DNA from: Sediminibacterium sp. TEGAF015
GTDB lineage: Bacteria; Bacteroidota; Bacteroidia; Chitinophagales; Chitinophagaceae
NCBI RefSeq assembly: GCF_025997995.1
Contig: NZ_AP026683.1
Location: 682,501-746,500, forward strand
Length of the DNA stretch: 64,000 bases
Reading direction: 5' to 3'
Part shown: positions 35,667-44,358 of the stretch, piece after piece
How the letters are laid out: each line of letters starts with the position of its first letter
Position numbering within the stretch: the stretch's first letter is position 1
Notes under the pieces: model-generated
Seen by the model: only the letters and a program-made list of their open reading frames with translations
The model's database searches: none
Told to the model about the DNA's origin: nothing
Made by a program: the position numbers and the translations under genes

Positions 35667-36756
35667 TTCCTTTAATCATACCAATCAGGATGGGCAAACG
35701 GCTAGTCCTTCAAAAAGGAAACCCATGTTTCCAGTTAAGGAAGATTTGCGTCAATATCTTAAACGTTATGGCAGAGAAGTATCGCTACCCTTCAGTTACC
35801 AGGATTTACAACGGTTTACCTATACTACACCCTTAAAAGACAAATTCGGAAACGACACGGCCTGGGAAAAAGTGTCGTATGATATGAAAGAATGGGAGTT
35901 TCTTCGAAAGAGTCTTGTTAAAGTATATGCGATTTTAAAAACTGAGGGGGATTTTAGTTTTGTTAATCATCTGGATGTAGCCAGAATTGATTATTGTTAT
36001 TTCGGAAATAGCCAACCGTTCAGGATTCGCATCGTAAATAAATTCAACGACAACTACGATCATTACTATATTAAAAAAGCCGATGCAAGCAGGATTTATG
36101 GTCTTGAATTGGAGCATATGTTATCTCCCAATCGCATCACTTATTTTACCAGTAAAGACACGTTGATAGAGGAACATACACCAGGCATTCCCGGAGACTT
36201 ATTTGTCAATGAATATTTAAATGCAGCAAACACGAATAAAATAAGGCTTGCAAAAGAGTTCGTAAAATTCAATGAACGATGCTTTATCCAATTATTAGGA
36301 GATATGCGTTCCTATAATTTTGTTGTAAATATTATTCCCGACATTGAAGATTTTCAGTATCGCATCAGAGCCATCGATTTTGATCAACAAAGTTATGAGG
36401 GACGAAAAAATTTATATCTCCCGCAGTTTTTTAAAGACAATCAAGCATTTGTAAAAATGGTTTTAAGTCACCTGGATAATAAATCTATTGAGCAGTACCA
36501 GGTTGAGGAAAAAACCATGATGACCTTTAGGCTGGTATCTGCTCGTTATCGGATAAAGGAACTTTTAGATATCATGGACGATGATCCCATTTCAACGCCT
36601 GAAAAAATTGCTGAGTTAAGAAAGGCATTGTACGAACATTTTGATCACGCACCTTATTTGAAAGCCAATACGATGGGACAGTTGCTAAAAACCCATCTAA
36701 AATGTTCACTCCGGAAATACCTGAAAAAAATGTCGCAAACCGGTAAATACGATTAG
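35659..36756 (+). CDS. Unrecognised protein with kinase-like catalytic motifs
   Basis: 365 residues from a TTG at 35659. An ATG at 35725 preceded by AAAGGAAA is a credible alternative start giving 343 residues. The order of motifs suggests a protein-kinase-like fold: YYIKKADA (possible beta-3 Lys), LELEHML, then GDMRSYNF (Asp215 and Asn220, spacing as in HRDxxxxN) and IDFDQ (Asp240, in the DFG position). The kinase HRD appears as LGD and DFG as DFD, so activity is uncertain. The gene is coupled to the DUF2130 gene. Function is unknown. Confidence 0.65.
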   Translation: MNNSFNHTNQDGQTASPSKRKPMFPVKEDLRQYLKRYGREVSLPFSYQDLQRFTYTTPLKDKFGNDTAWEKVSYDMKEWEFLRKSLVKVYAILKTEGDFSFVNHLDVARIDYCYFGNSQPFRIRIVNKFNDNYDHYYIKKADASRIYGLELEHMLSPNRITYFTSKDTLIEEHTPGIPGDLFVNEYLNAANTNKIRLAKEFVKFNERCFIQLLGDMRSYNFVVNIIPDIEDFQYRIRAIDFDQQSYEGRKNLYLPQFFKDNQAFVKMVLSHLDNKSIEQYQVEEKTMMTFRLVSARYRIKELLDIMDDDPISTPEKIAELRKALYEHFDHAPYLKANTMGQLLKTHLKCSLRKYLKKMSQTGKYD

Positions 36757-36757
36757 T

Positions 36758-37393
36758 TTAGTCTTTAAACAGCCAAACCAGACTCAGTTCATCTGTTAAT
36801 TGATAGTTCAAATCAAGTGCTGTAGTAAAATCACCTTTTTGAAATAAGGCATCTAAATTTCCAGCCGCTTGTAACTCCTTTCTCTTAACCTGCATACATT
36901 CACTGAAATCTATATCCCCCCTGCCCCACCATTTGAACATCGCTTCTTTGGCACTCCACAGAAGGGTGAGCGTTCTGAATCTTTCAACAGTTTCCAATCC
37001 CTCAATATTCCATTCTGACAATTCTGTGGGATGCAAAAATTTGTGCCTGATTTTATCAACTCTATAGGTAACCAGTTCTACATCAATTCCCACCCTGCAA
37101 TTGGAACTAACAATGGCTGCAGCATAATCCCCGCAATGCGAAATGGAGAAATGATAGCTTTCGTTTGGCAAATAAGGCTTACGGGTATCCGCAATTTGAA
37201 TCAATTCTGAAGGAAAATCAGGAAATAAAAAAGGTAACAGATATCTTCCTGCCAGGTGCTGCAAACGTTTGTGAGGATGGGAAACTGACTGTTGTAGAGG
37301 TACTTTTTGCAAGAAAAATTCCTCCGGCTCTTCAATCTTCCAGACGGCCAACCGGGTAAAATCGTTGATATTATGTTGATAATGCAGCGGCAC
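36758..37393 (-). CDS. 4'-phosphopantetheinyl transferase (Sfp type)
   Basis: A 211-residue Sfp-superfamily enzyme that transfers phosphopantetheine from CoA to carrier proteins. Core motifs are present: FSISHCGDYAAAIVS, VGIDVE (Mg-binding Asp and Glu) and LLWSAKEAMFKWWG. The length and the W-x-x-KEA motif place it in the Sfp rather than the AcpS group. No NRPS or PKS genes are nearby, so fatty acid or flexirubin-type carrier proteins are more likely targets. It ends two bases from the convergent gene at 36756. Confidence 0.9.
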   Translation of the reverse strand: MPLHYQHNINDFTRLAVWKIEEPEEFFLQKVPLQQSVSHPHKRLQHLAGRYLLPFLFPDFPSELIQIADTRKPYLPNESYHFSISHCGDYAAAIVSSNCRVGIDVELVTYRVDKIRHKFLHPTELSEWNIEGLETVERFRTLTLLWSAKEAMFKWWGRGDIDFSECMQVKRKELQAAGNLDALFQKGDFTTALDLNYQLTDELSLVWLFKD

Positions 37394-37462
37394 TCAAAAA
37401 ATTTTTATCTGTTGTATGCAGAATTAGTATTTTTTTGCAATACAACTGTAAAATTAAACAGA

Positions 37463-37999
37463 ATGATTTTAAGCGACTTACGTATACTGGAGGAAATAGC
37501 CAAAGGAACCATCATTATTGAACCTTATAATCGTGCGGATCTGGGTAGCAATAGTTATGATGTTCATCTAGGCAAATGGTTGGCCACCTATACAGATGAA
37601 GTACTGGATGCCAAAAAGCACAACACCATTACGTATTTCGAGATTCCCGAAGAAGGATATGTTTTGCAGCCCAGTGGTTTTTATCTGGGTGTAACAGAAG
37701 AGTATACAGAAACCCATGCACATGTCCCCTTTTTAGAAGGCAAGTCTTCTACAGGTAGATTGGGTATTGATATACATGCCACTGCCGGTAAGGGTGATGT
37801 TGGATTCTGCGGAAACTGGACATTGGAAATTTCCTGTAAGCAACCAGTTCGCGTTTACAGAGGTATGCCAATTGGGCAATTGATTTATTTCCCGGTTGAT
37901 GGCGAAATAGGTGTCAAATACAATCAGAAAGGCAATGCCAAATACAGTGGCCAACCGAACAAGCCAATCGAAAGCATGATGTGGAAGAACAAATTTTAA
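37463..37999 (+). CDS. dcd: dCTP deaminase
   Basis: A 178-residue enzyme converting dCTP to dUTP for thymidylate synthesis. It starts MILSDLRILEEIAKGTIIIEPYN and has GSNSYDVHLG, the substrate-binding FLEGKSSTGRLGI and the tail GNAKYSGQ. The frame is open back to 37307, but that would overlap the divergent transferase gene by 87 bases and add non-family sequence, so the ATG at 37463 is used. The stop codon overlaps the convergent tspO by four bases. Confidence 0.94.
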   Translation: MILSDLRILEEIAKGTIIIEPYNRADLGSNSYDVHLGKWLATYTDEVLDAKKHNTITYFEIPEEGYVLQPSGFYLGVTEEYTETHAHVPFLEGKSSTGRLGIDIHATAGKGDVGFCGNWTLEISCKQPVRVYRGMPIGQLIYFPVDGEIGVKYNQKGNAKYSGQPNKPIESMMWKNKF

Positions 38000-38469
38000 T
38001 TGAGCTTCCAGATACTTGCAGTAAGAATAGTGGCAAAACTAACCCAGGCAATATAGGGCACCAGCAACCATGCGGCTATTTTTGAAAGCTTACTGAATTG
38101 TATGATGGTTAACAATATAAAAATCCACATAACAATGATTTCAATTAATGCCGATCCAATCGCATGTATAGAAAAGAAAATAATTGACCAGAAAAAATTT
38201 AGTACAAATTGAATCATAAAAAGCTGAATGGCTTTTTTTCTGGTTTCATTTGCAGGCTGTTTCCAGATTAAATAAAAAGAAACGCCCATCATGGTGTATA
38301 AGCTAGTCCAGACTGGACCAAATAACCAATTGGGGGGATTGAAAGAAGGTTTGTTTAAACCCGCATACCAATTCGGTATTTCCGAGATGGTAAATATTCC
38401 GCCCAGGGATCCTATTCCTACAGTTGCTACTATGGAAATAATTAATTTCTGTATTCTAGTTATACTCAT
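37996..38469 (-). CDS. tspO: TspO/MBR-family membrane protein
   Basis: A 157-residue five-helix membrane protein of the TspO/peripheral benzodiazepine receptor family. Signature segments are WYAGLNKPSFNPPNWLFGPVWTSLYTMMG, followed by NFFWSIIFF. TspO proteins bind porphyrins and take part in stress responses. The start overlaps the DUF3810 stop by four bases, so translation is coupled. Confidence 0.93.
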   Translation of the reverse strand: MSITRIQKLIISIVATVGIGSLGGIFTISEIPNWYAGLNKPSFNPPNWLFGPVWTSLYTMMGVSFYLIWKQPANETRKKAIQLFMIQFVLNFFWSIIFFSIHAIGSALIEIIVMWIFILLTIIQFSKLSKIAAWLLVPYIAWVSFATILTASIWKLN

Positions 38470-39521
38470 GATTTTGTTTTTTGATAGTTGATATACCAGG
38501 CAATGATTTCATTATAACTCTTAATGCCTGCAGCTTGTTGTTGCATTTTTAAAAATTGGTCATACAGTTCATTACTGATGGGACTGATTGCATTTTTTCG
38601 CTGATTAAAAAAATCCCTGATTTCCTTTCTGTCTTTTTTTACCAGGGTGTCCATTCTGCTTCTGTTTTCAATAACAATATTTTCAAAATCAGCATAGGGT
38701 AAAGAAGCGGAAAGCAGATATTGTTCGTACAATGCATATCCAAGCAAATCCAAATAAAGTGAATATTTCAGGGTGGGATTAGAACTGGCTTCAGCAGCCA
38801 GCAGTCCCACAAAACTAGCTTCACTCTCACTGGCATAGCCCAGCTGATGTGCAATTTCGTGACAGACGATATATGGATTAAGCACCGCTGGCAAATCATC
38901 TCTCAGATTGGCTTCGCCGGTAAAAGGAATAAAGTAACCTGAAAAACCAATATAGTCCGCAATAGGTGTAAGCCAACTTCTTTTTACAGACTTAACCTCA
39001 ATGGCTAAAAACGGGAAACGATAGGATGCGTTCCGGTAACCTTTCTGAGCTTCCTGCACCAATTGCTCAATAGTCATATGAGGTAAAGACCCGTTTCCAA
39101 TTATTTTGCGATAGTAATTGGCTGAATCAATCAATTGATGGGTGATTGCATTGATTTCATTGTTGGAATAAGTTGCTTTAGTCAGTTTCAACTGAGCTGC
39201 TATGCCCTTTCGGTAATAATTGATCCCCCAGCAAAGCTGGAAAACAATAAGTGTACTAAAAAGTAGGATACCCAAATTGGCCCATTTTCTTTGAAAAAAC
39301 AGTCGGATGATGAGGATAATAATACCGGCATACATCCAGTCTCCAATATTAAAAGGGAAAAAATGGGAGAAGGATCTTAGCCAATTGGACAAAAGTGGAT
39401 AAATAGTAGCCACGTAACAGTTTTCCACAAATCCCTCCCATGACCCTAAAAACAAGCTTATAATTGCCAAAATACCCAGTGAAATACAGATTTTCAGGTT
39501 ATTTTGATCTTTTACAAGCAT
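38466..39521 (-). CDS. DUF3810 membrane protein with HExxH motif
   Basis: A 351-residue protein. Three N-terminal transmembrane helices are followed by a soluble domain with CHEIAHQLGYASESEA (His221), a zinc-metallopeptidase motif with a downstream Glu ligand candidate. This is the DUF3810 family. The frame is open back to 40043, but that would run antisense through the DUF177 gene. The ATG at 39521 fits the first hydrophobic helix (LKICISLGILAIISLFLGSW) and is chosen. The substrate is unknown. Confidence 0.86.
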   Translation of the reverse strand: MLVKDQNNLKICISLGILAIISLFLGSWEGFVENCYVATIYPLLSNWLRSFSHFFPFNIGDWMYAGIIILIIRLFFQRKWANLGILLFSTLIVFQLCWGINYYRKGIAAQLKLTKATYSNNEINAITHQLIDSANYYRKIIGNGSLPHMTIEQLVQEAQKGYRNASYRFPFLAIEVKSVKRSWLTPIADYIGFSGYFIPFTGEANLRDDLPAVLNPYIVCHEIAHQLGYASESEASFVGLLAAEASSNPTLKYSLYLDLLGYALYEQYLLSASLPYADFENIVIENRSRMDTLVKKDRKEIRDFFNQRKNAISPISNELYDQFLKMQQQAAGIKSYNEIIAWYINYQKTKS

Positions 39522-39590
39522 TTTTAAGCATCCTTTACAAAGTAAAGTTACTGCTGCAAATGCAAGATTGAGGCTTATTTTTAGTTTACT

Positions 39591-39621
39591 TTGGCAAATT
39601 CCCTTGTTTTTTCTACCTTTG
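39591..39621 (+). promoter_or_regulatory. Sigma-A-type promoter of DUF177-rpmF-plsX
   Basis: TTG (39591-39593, within TTTGG), a 20 bp spacer and TACCTTTG (39614-39621) match the Bacteroidota consensus exactly. The ATG is 21 bases beyond. Confidence 0.8.
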
Positions 39622-39641
39622 CAAACCCTTAAAACGTGGAT

Positions 39642-40187
39642 ATGAATCATCGGCGCGAATATGAGATCGCATTTGTGGGTTTGAAGCCGGGTGTTCATTT
39701 GTACGAATACAAGGTAGACGACAAGTTCTTTATTCCGTATGGCGAGCAGGATTTCAGCCAGTGTGATGCAACCGTAAAACTGTATCTCGACAAAAAATCG
39801 GGATTCATGCAGTTGAAATTCGATATTGACGGTAGCATTCAGGCAGGTTGCGATCGTTGTGGCAACACACTTCCACTTCAACTCTGGGACGAGTTCAACA
39901 TCATCGTAAAAATGGTGGACGAACCCGAAACCATGAATGAGCAGGAAGAAGATCCCGATGTATATTATATCGGAAGAAATGAAAGCCACCTGATGGTTGC
40001 AGATTGGATTTACGAGTTTGTAAACCTGAGCATCCCATTGCAAAAAATCTGTTCACCAGAAGAAATGGGTGGGCCAAAATGCAATAAAGAAGTGTTAGAG
40101 AAGTTAAAAAAGATGGAAGAAGATGCTACCAAAGACAGCACTCCTACTATCTGGAAAGGGTTAGAAAAATTTAAAGACCTAGAATAA
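39642..40187 (+). CDS. DUF177 (YceD-like) protein
   Basis: A 181-residue protein of the DUF177/YceD family, almost always encoded just before rpmF. It has the paired-Cys segment GCDRCGNTLPL and a second Cys pair region (KICSPEEMGGPKCN). A role linked to 23S rRNA or ribosome assembly has been proposed for the plant and bacterial relatives. The ATG at 39642 is preferred to a GTG at 39636 because it fits the promoter spacing and is the stronger codon. Confidence 0.88.
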   Translation: MNHRREYEIAFVGLKPGVHLYEYKVDDKFFIPYGEQDFSQCDATVKLYLDKKSGFMQLKFDIDGSIQAGCDRCGNTLPLQLWDEFNIIVKMVDEPETMNEQEEDPDVYYIGRNESHLMVADWIYEFVNLSIPLQKICSPEEMGGPKCNKEVLEKLKKMEEDATKDSTPTIWKGLEKFKDLE

Positions 40188-40215
40188 AAATTTTTGATAT
40201 TATAAATTTTGAGCA

Positions 40216-40410
40216 ATGCCAAATCCAAAACGCAGACATTCACAGCAAAGAAGTGCTAAAAGAAGAACGCACTATGTAGCACAGGAAGTTACTTTAAGCA
40301 AAGATTCTACTACTGGAGAAATTCATGTTCGCCACCGTGCGCATGTAAGCGAAGGTAAATTGTTCTATAAGGGAAAACTGGTAGCTGAGAAAGCTCCATT
40401 GAAAGCGTAA
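40216..40410 (+). CDS. rpmF: 50S ribosomal protein L32
   Basis: A 64-residue L32 (MPNPKRRHSQQRSAKRRTHY). The Cys-free C-terminus (no CxxC pairs) marks the zinc-independent form. It sits between the DUF177 gene and plsX, the common bacterial order. Confidence 0.96.
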   Translation: MPNPKRRHSQQRSAKRRTHYVAQEVTLSKDSTTGEIHVRHRAHVSEGKLFYKGKLVAEKAPLKA

Positions 40411-40442
40411 CCTTATAGTTCAACATACCACAGCTTGCTGAA

Positions 40443-41390
40443 ATGAATATAGGATTAGACATGATGGGAGGTGATTTTGCACCGTTAGAAGCGGTGAAAG
40501 GGATACGCTTATACCTGAACAATCCTGTTAATTCAGTAAACTTATATTGTATAGGTGATGAAAACCTGGTACAACCTCTTTTAAATGAGTACCAGCTTTC
40601 ATCACCTAATTTGCATTTTGTACATGCTCCTGAAACCATTGGTTATCATGAGCACCCGACCAAAGCCCTGAAGGAAAAACAAAAATCATCCATTGCCATT
40701 GGATTTCACTTATTGGCTACTGGGAAAATTGATGCATTCATCAGTGCTGGTAATACAGGAGCGATGTTGGTGGGAGCCATGTTCAGCATCAAAGCAATTG
40801 AAGGCGTAAACAGACCAACCATTGCTACGGTTATGCCTAAATTAAATGGTCAAACAGGCGTTTTACTGGATGTGGGTCTTAATGCAGATTGCAAACCCGA
40901 AGTATTGAACCAATTTGCCGTATTGGGCAGTTTATATGCTGAACATATTCTTGGTATACAAACGCCCAGTGTTGGTTTAATTAATGTAGGTGAAGAAGAA
41001 GGCAAAGGAAATATTCTTGCACAGGCAACCTATCCCCTGTTAAAAGACAACAATCAGATACGGTTTGTTGGGAATATTGAGGGAAGGGATTTCTTCAATG
41101 ACAAAGCTGACGTAATGGTTTGCGATGGATTCACTGGTAATATCGTTTTAAAAATGGCTGAATCCTTTTATGACATTGCAAAAGAAAGGAACCTTACCAA
41201 TGACGCATATTTAAATCGTTTTCACTACGAGAACTATGGTGGTACTCCGGTTCTTGGAGTTGCAAAGCCTGTTATTATTGGACACGGTATTAGTAATGAT
41301 AAAGCCTTCTCCAATATGATTACATTGGCAGAAAAAATGATCAGCAGTGATATCTGCAATAAAATGGCTGCATCATTTAAAGCCTCCTAA
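40443..41390 (+). CDS. plsX: Phosphate acyltransferase PlsX
   Basis: A 315-residue PlsX that makes acyl-phosphate from acyl-ACP, the first step of phosphatidic acid synthesis via PlsY. Signature segments are GLDMMGGDFAPLEAVKG, ISAGNTGAMLVGAM, GLINVGEEEGKGN and FVGNIEGRD with VCDGFTGNIVLK. Its start follows rpmF by 32 bases, and the unit is probably cotranscribed with the next acyltransferase gene. Confidence 0.96.
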   Translation: MNIGLDMMGGDFAPLEAVKGIRLYLNNPVNSVNLYCIGDENLVQPLLNEYQLSSPNLHFVHAPETIGYHEHPTKALKEKQKSSIAIGFHLLATGKIDAFISAGNTGAMLVGAMFSIKAIEGVNRPTIATVMPKLNGQTGVLLDVGLNADCKPEVLNQFAVLGSLYAEHILGIQTPSVGLINVGEEEGKGNILAQATYPLLKDNNQIRFVGNIEGRDFFNDKADVMVCDGFTGNIVLKMAESFYDIAKERNLTNDAYLNRFHYENYGGTPVLGVAKPVIIGHGISNDKAFSNMITLAEKMISSDICNKMAASFKAS

Positions 41391-41412
41391 TTTAACCTTC
41401 TAATCATATTTC

Positions 41413-41985
41413 ATGTTCCGCGATCTTTGCAGAATTCTCTTACGATTAAGCGGATGGAAATTGGATCCCAATCTACCCAAGGATATACACAAATCAATTG
41501 TTATAGCTGCTCCACATACCAGTAACTGGGATTTCTGGTATATGATACTGTCATTTGGTATCTATGGTTTACAGATTAGATTTACTGTAAAAAAAGAGTG
41601 GATGCGGTTCCCTTTCAATATCATCATGCGCCCTTTGGGTGGCATTGCTATTGACAGAAGTCCCAGACAAGACGGAAATAGGCCCAGTTTGGTAGAAGGA
41701 ATGGTTCAATTGTTTAATGATAATACTGACTTAATAATTGTCATTACACCAGAGGGAACTCGCAGTAAACAAGCTGCCTGGAAAACCGGTTTCTTTTATG
41801 TAGCTCAAAATGCCAATGTCCCAATTCTTTTAGGTTATGTAGATTATAAAACCAAAACCGCTGGCATTGGGAAAAAAATAATTCCTACCAGTTACGAATC
41901 AACCATGAAAGAGATCATGGATTTTTATCAGCATATACATCCCAAATTCCCCGAAAAATTTGCGTTAGATCAAAGCTTTTTGTAG
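41413..41985 (+). CDS. PlsC-like 1-acylglycerol-3-phosphate acyltransferase
   Basis: A 190-residue membrane-associated acyltransferase with the HX4D catalytic motif (PHTSNWDFW), the glycerol-phosphate-binding GGIAIDRS region and PEGTRS. It is shorter than E. coli PlsC and belongs to the short glycerol-acyltransferase-like group. Its place 23 bases after plsX supports a role in phosphatidic acid formation, though ornithine-lipid or other lysolipid acylation cannot be excluded. Confidence 0.88.
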   Translation: MFRDLCRILLRLSGWKLDPNLPKDIHKSIVIAAPHTSNWDFWYMILSFGIYGLQIRFTVKKEWMRFPFNIIMRPLGGIAIDRSPRQDGNRPSLVEGMVQLFNDNTDLIIVITPEGTRSKQAAWKTGFFYVAQNANVPILLGYVDYKTKTAGIGKKIIPTSYESTMKEIMDFYQHIHPKFPEKFALDQSFL

Positions 41986-42011
41986 AAGCGGCATCATCAG
42001 CAAATAAACAA

Positions 42012-42033
42012 TATCTTTGAACAAACATTTGTT
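42012..42033 (+). promoter_or_regulatory. -7 element and operator-like dyad before cbs
   Basis: TATCTTTG (42012-42019) matches the -7 consensus. Immediately after it lies the dyad AACAAA-CA-TTTGTT (42020-42033), covering the likely transcript start, followed by the ATG at 42039. No clear -33 TTG is seen at the usual distance. The dyad could be a repressor site. Confidence 0.4.
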
Positions 42034-42038
42034 AGTTT

Positions 42039-43394
42039 ATGTGGAAGAAAAACGTATTGGAGACAATTGGTAACACGCCAATGATTCAGTTGAATAAAGT
42101 ATCAAAGGGTTTACCAGGAACCATTTTAGCCAAAGTAGATTATTTTAATCCAGGTAATTCCATCAAAGATCGTATGGCATTGAAAATGGTGGAAGTGGCA
42201 GAACAGGAAGGGAAATTAAAACCCGGCGGAACCATTATTGAGGGCACCAGTGGAAATACAGGTATGGGGCTTGCCTTAGCAGCGTGTGTAAAAGGTTACA
42301 AGTGTATTTTCGTTACTACTGACAAACAATCCAAGGAAAAAGTAGACATATTAAAAGCTGTGGGTGCCGAAGTAATTGTTTGCCCTACGAATGTAATGCC
42401 AGATGACCCCAGAAGCTATTACAGTGTTGCAAAAAGACTGGGAAAGGAAATTCCCAATTCTATGTACATGAACCAGTACGACAATCTAGCCAATCGTCAG
42501 GCGCATTACGAAAGCACGGGTCCTGAAATATGGGAACAGACTGAAGGTAAAATAACACACCTAGTTTGCACCGCTGGTACAGGTGGCACCATTACAGGTA
42601 CAGCCATGTATTTAAAAGAAAAAAATCCAAATATTCAAATATGGGCTATTGACGTGTACGGTTCTTTGCTAACGAATTATTATCAGACCGGAGAAGTGAA
42701 TATGGATTATGTACATCCCTATATCAGTGAAGGCTTTGGGGAAGATTTTGTTCCTCAAAACTACGACATGAGTGTAATTGATCATTTTGAACAGGTAACC
42801 GATAAGGATGGTGCAGTTATGGCAAGACGAATTGCCAAAGAAGAAGGCCTGTTCTGTGGATACAGTGCTGGCAGTTGTTTGCAGGGATTGATGCAATTAA
42901 AAGATAAATTACCTTCAGATGCCGTTGTGGTTTGTATATTCCATGATCATGGAAGCCGATATGTAGGTAAAGTGTACAATGATCAGTGGATGATGGAGAG
43001 AGGATTTCTGGATGTAAAAACCTTCAAGGATATTGTGAATGGCAGACAAGCCAAGCGTTTGATTTCTGTGGGTATTGATGATACCGTTGCAGAAGCAGTA
43101 TCGCTCATGAAAAAATACGATATTGAACATATCCCAGTAATGCAGGATGGACAGCCTATTGGTGCGGTTTCGGAAAATGGATTGTTTCAAAAAGTTTTTG
43201 GCAACCCTGACATAAAAGATGCTAAAGTAGGCAGTGTTACCGAGCATCCCTACCCTGTTGTAGACTTTGACACACCCGTTGAAAGATTGGGAAGTCTGAT
43301 AAATAAGGAAACAGGTGCAGTGCTGGCAAAGGATGAAAAAGGCGACTACCATATAGTAACCAAGTATGATGTATTGCAGAGTTTAGCTAAATAA
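42039..43394 (+). CDS. cbs: Cystathionine beta-synthase
   Basis: A 451-residue PLP enzyme joining serine and homocysteine to cystathionine. The N-terminal part is the cysteine synthase fold with the PLP Lys in NPGNSIKDRMAL, the EGTSGNTG loop and the GTGGTITGT phosphate-binding loop. The C-terminal 120 residues carry two CBS domains, VSLMKKYDIEHIPVMQDGQPIGAVSENG being the first. The CBS pair separates it from CysK. It is followed seven bases later by a LysR-type gene. Confidence 0.9.
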   Translation: MWKKNVLETIGNTPMIQLNKVSKGLPGTILAKVDYFNPGNSIKDRMALKMVEVAEQEGKLKPGGTIIEGTSGNTGMGLALAACVKGYKCIFVTTDKQSKEKVDILKAVGAEVIVCPTNVMPDDPRSYYSVAKRLGKEIPNSMYMNQYDNLANRQAHYESTGPEIWEQTEGKITHLVCTAGTGGTITGTAMYLKEKNPNIQIWAIDVYGSLLTNYYQTGEVNMDYVHPYISEGFGEDFVPQNYDMSVIDHFEQVTDKDGAVMARRIAKEEGLFCGYSAGSCLQGLMQLKDKLPSDAVVVCIFHDHGSRYVGKVYNDQWMMERGFLDVKTFKDIVNGRQAKRLISVGIDDTVAEAVSLMKKYDIEHIPVMQDGQPIGAVSENGLFQKVFGNPDIKDAKVGSVTEHPYPVVDFDTPVERLGSLINKETGAVLAKDEKGDYHIVTKYDVLQSLAK

Positions 43395-43400
43395 ACCAAT

Positions 43401-44300
43401 ATGATATCTACGCGACACATGGTTTTCATGCATGTTGCAGAACTGCAGAGTTTCTCAAAAGCCAGTCAGGTATTGTTTATTTCACAACCTGCTATCAGCA
43501 AGCATATTCAATTACTGGAAGCTCATTATCAGACCAAACTTTTTGAGAGAAAGGGATTACAAATTGAGTTGACTGCAGCAGGTCAGTTGCTGCTTAATCG
43601 TTTACAAACTGTAAAAACCATTGAGCAACAAACTGAATTTGATATTTCTGTTTTACAGGATGCTTTGCAGGCAAGGGGTAATTTAAAATTAGGTGCAAGT
43701 ACAACGGTAGCCCTGTATATATTACCAAAAGTTTTATCTGCTTTTAATCAGCAATTTCAGCAGATTGAAATAAGTCTATTGAATCGCAATTCAGAATCGG
43801 TTAAAGAAGCTTTACTCAATAAACAAATCAATTTAGGTATTATAGAAGAAAATAGTAAAGTACCACAAATTCAATATACCCAATTCATTACCGACAAAGT
43901 CATTGCAGTATGCAGCAGCAATAGCAGGGTACTCAAGAAAAAAAACTATTCAATCCAGGAACTCATAGAGTTACCTGTTGCTTTGAGAGAAGTAGGTAGT
44001 GGCACTTTGGCTGTACTAAAAAGAGGATTATCTAAACACAAGATTAATATATCCCAATTAAAAGTAAAAGTTAGACTGGGGGGAACAGAAGCGCTAAAAA
44101 ACTTCTTATTGGCATCAGATGCCATAGGATTCCTTCCCAATATTTCTGTTCAAAAAGAACTGAAAGCGGGTGAATTAAAAGAAATACAAATTGAAGGACT
44201 TCATTTACAAAGACAGTTTTTCTTTATAGAAAGAAGAGGTGAAAAAAGTGAACTGAATAAAGTTTTTATAAAATTAGCTAAATCAATATATAACTATTAG
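43401..44300 (+). CDS. LysR-family transcriptional regulator
   Basis: A 299-residue LysR-type regulator. The N-terminal winged HTH (residues 1-60) contains SFSKASQVLFISQPAISKHIQLLEAHYQTKLFER, and the C-terminal substrate-binding domain (about 90-295) follows. Unusually for LysR proteins it is not divergent from its likely target. It follows cbs in the same direction after six bases, which suggests it monitors sulfur amino acid metabolism (a CysB- or MetR-like role). This is inferred from position. Confidence 0.92.
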   Translation: MISTRHMVFMHVAELQSFSKASQVLFISQPAISKHIQLLEAHYQTKLFERKGLQIELTAAGQLLLNRLQTVKTIEQQTEFDISVLQDALQARGNLKLGASTTVALYILPKVLSAFNQQFQQIEISLLNRNSESVKEALLNKQINLGIIEENSKVPQIQYTQFITDKVIAVCSSNSRVLKKKNYSIQELIELPVALREVGSGTLAVLKRGLSKHKINISQLKVKVRLGGTEALKNFLLASDAIGFLPNISVQKELKAGELKEIQIEGLHLQRQFFFIERRGEKSELNKVFIKLAKSIYNY

Positions 44301-44358
44301 TTATCGACTATAATTATATAATCATTTCAAATTATTATGTCGGGGTTAGTTTTGGTGA

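Noticed and set aside
22840-37400. attR-like repeat of the tRNA-Leu 3' end marking an island boundary
   Set aside because: No copy of the T-arm/acceptor sequence was noticed by eye, and there is no integrase; left as an open check.
37307-37462. Upstream extension of dcd
   Set aside because: It overlaps the divergent phosphopantetheinyl transferase gene and precedes the invariant family start MILSDLRILEE.
39522-40043. N-terminal extension of the DUF3810 frame on the minus strand
   Set aside because: It runs antisense through the conserved DUF177 gene and its promoter, and the family start fits the ATG at 39521.
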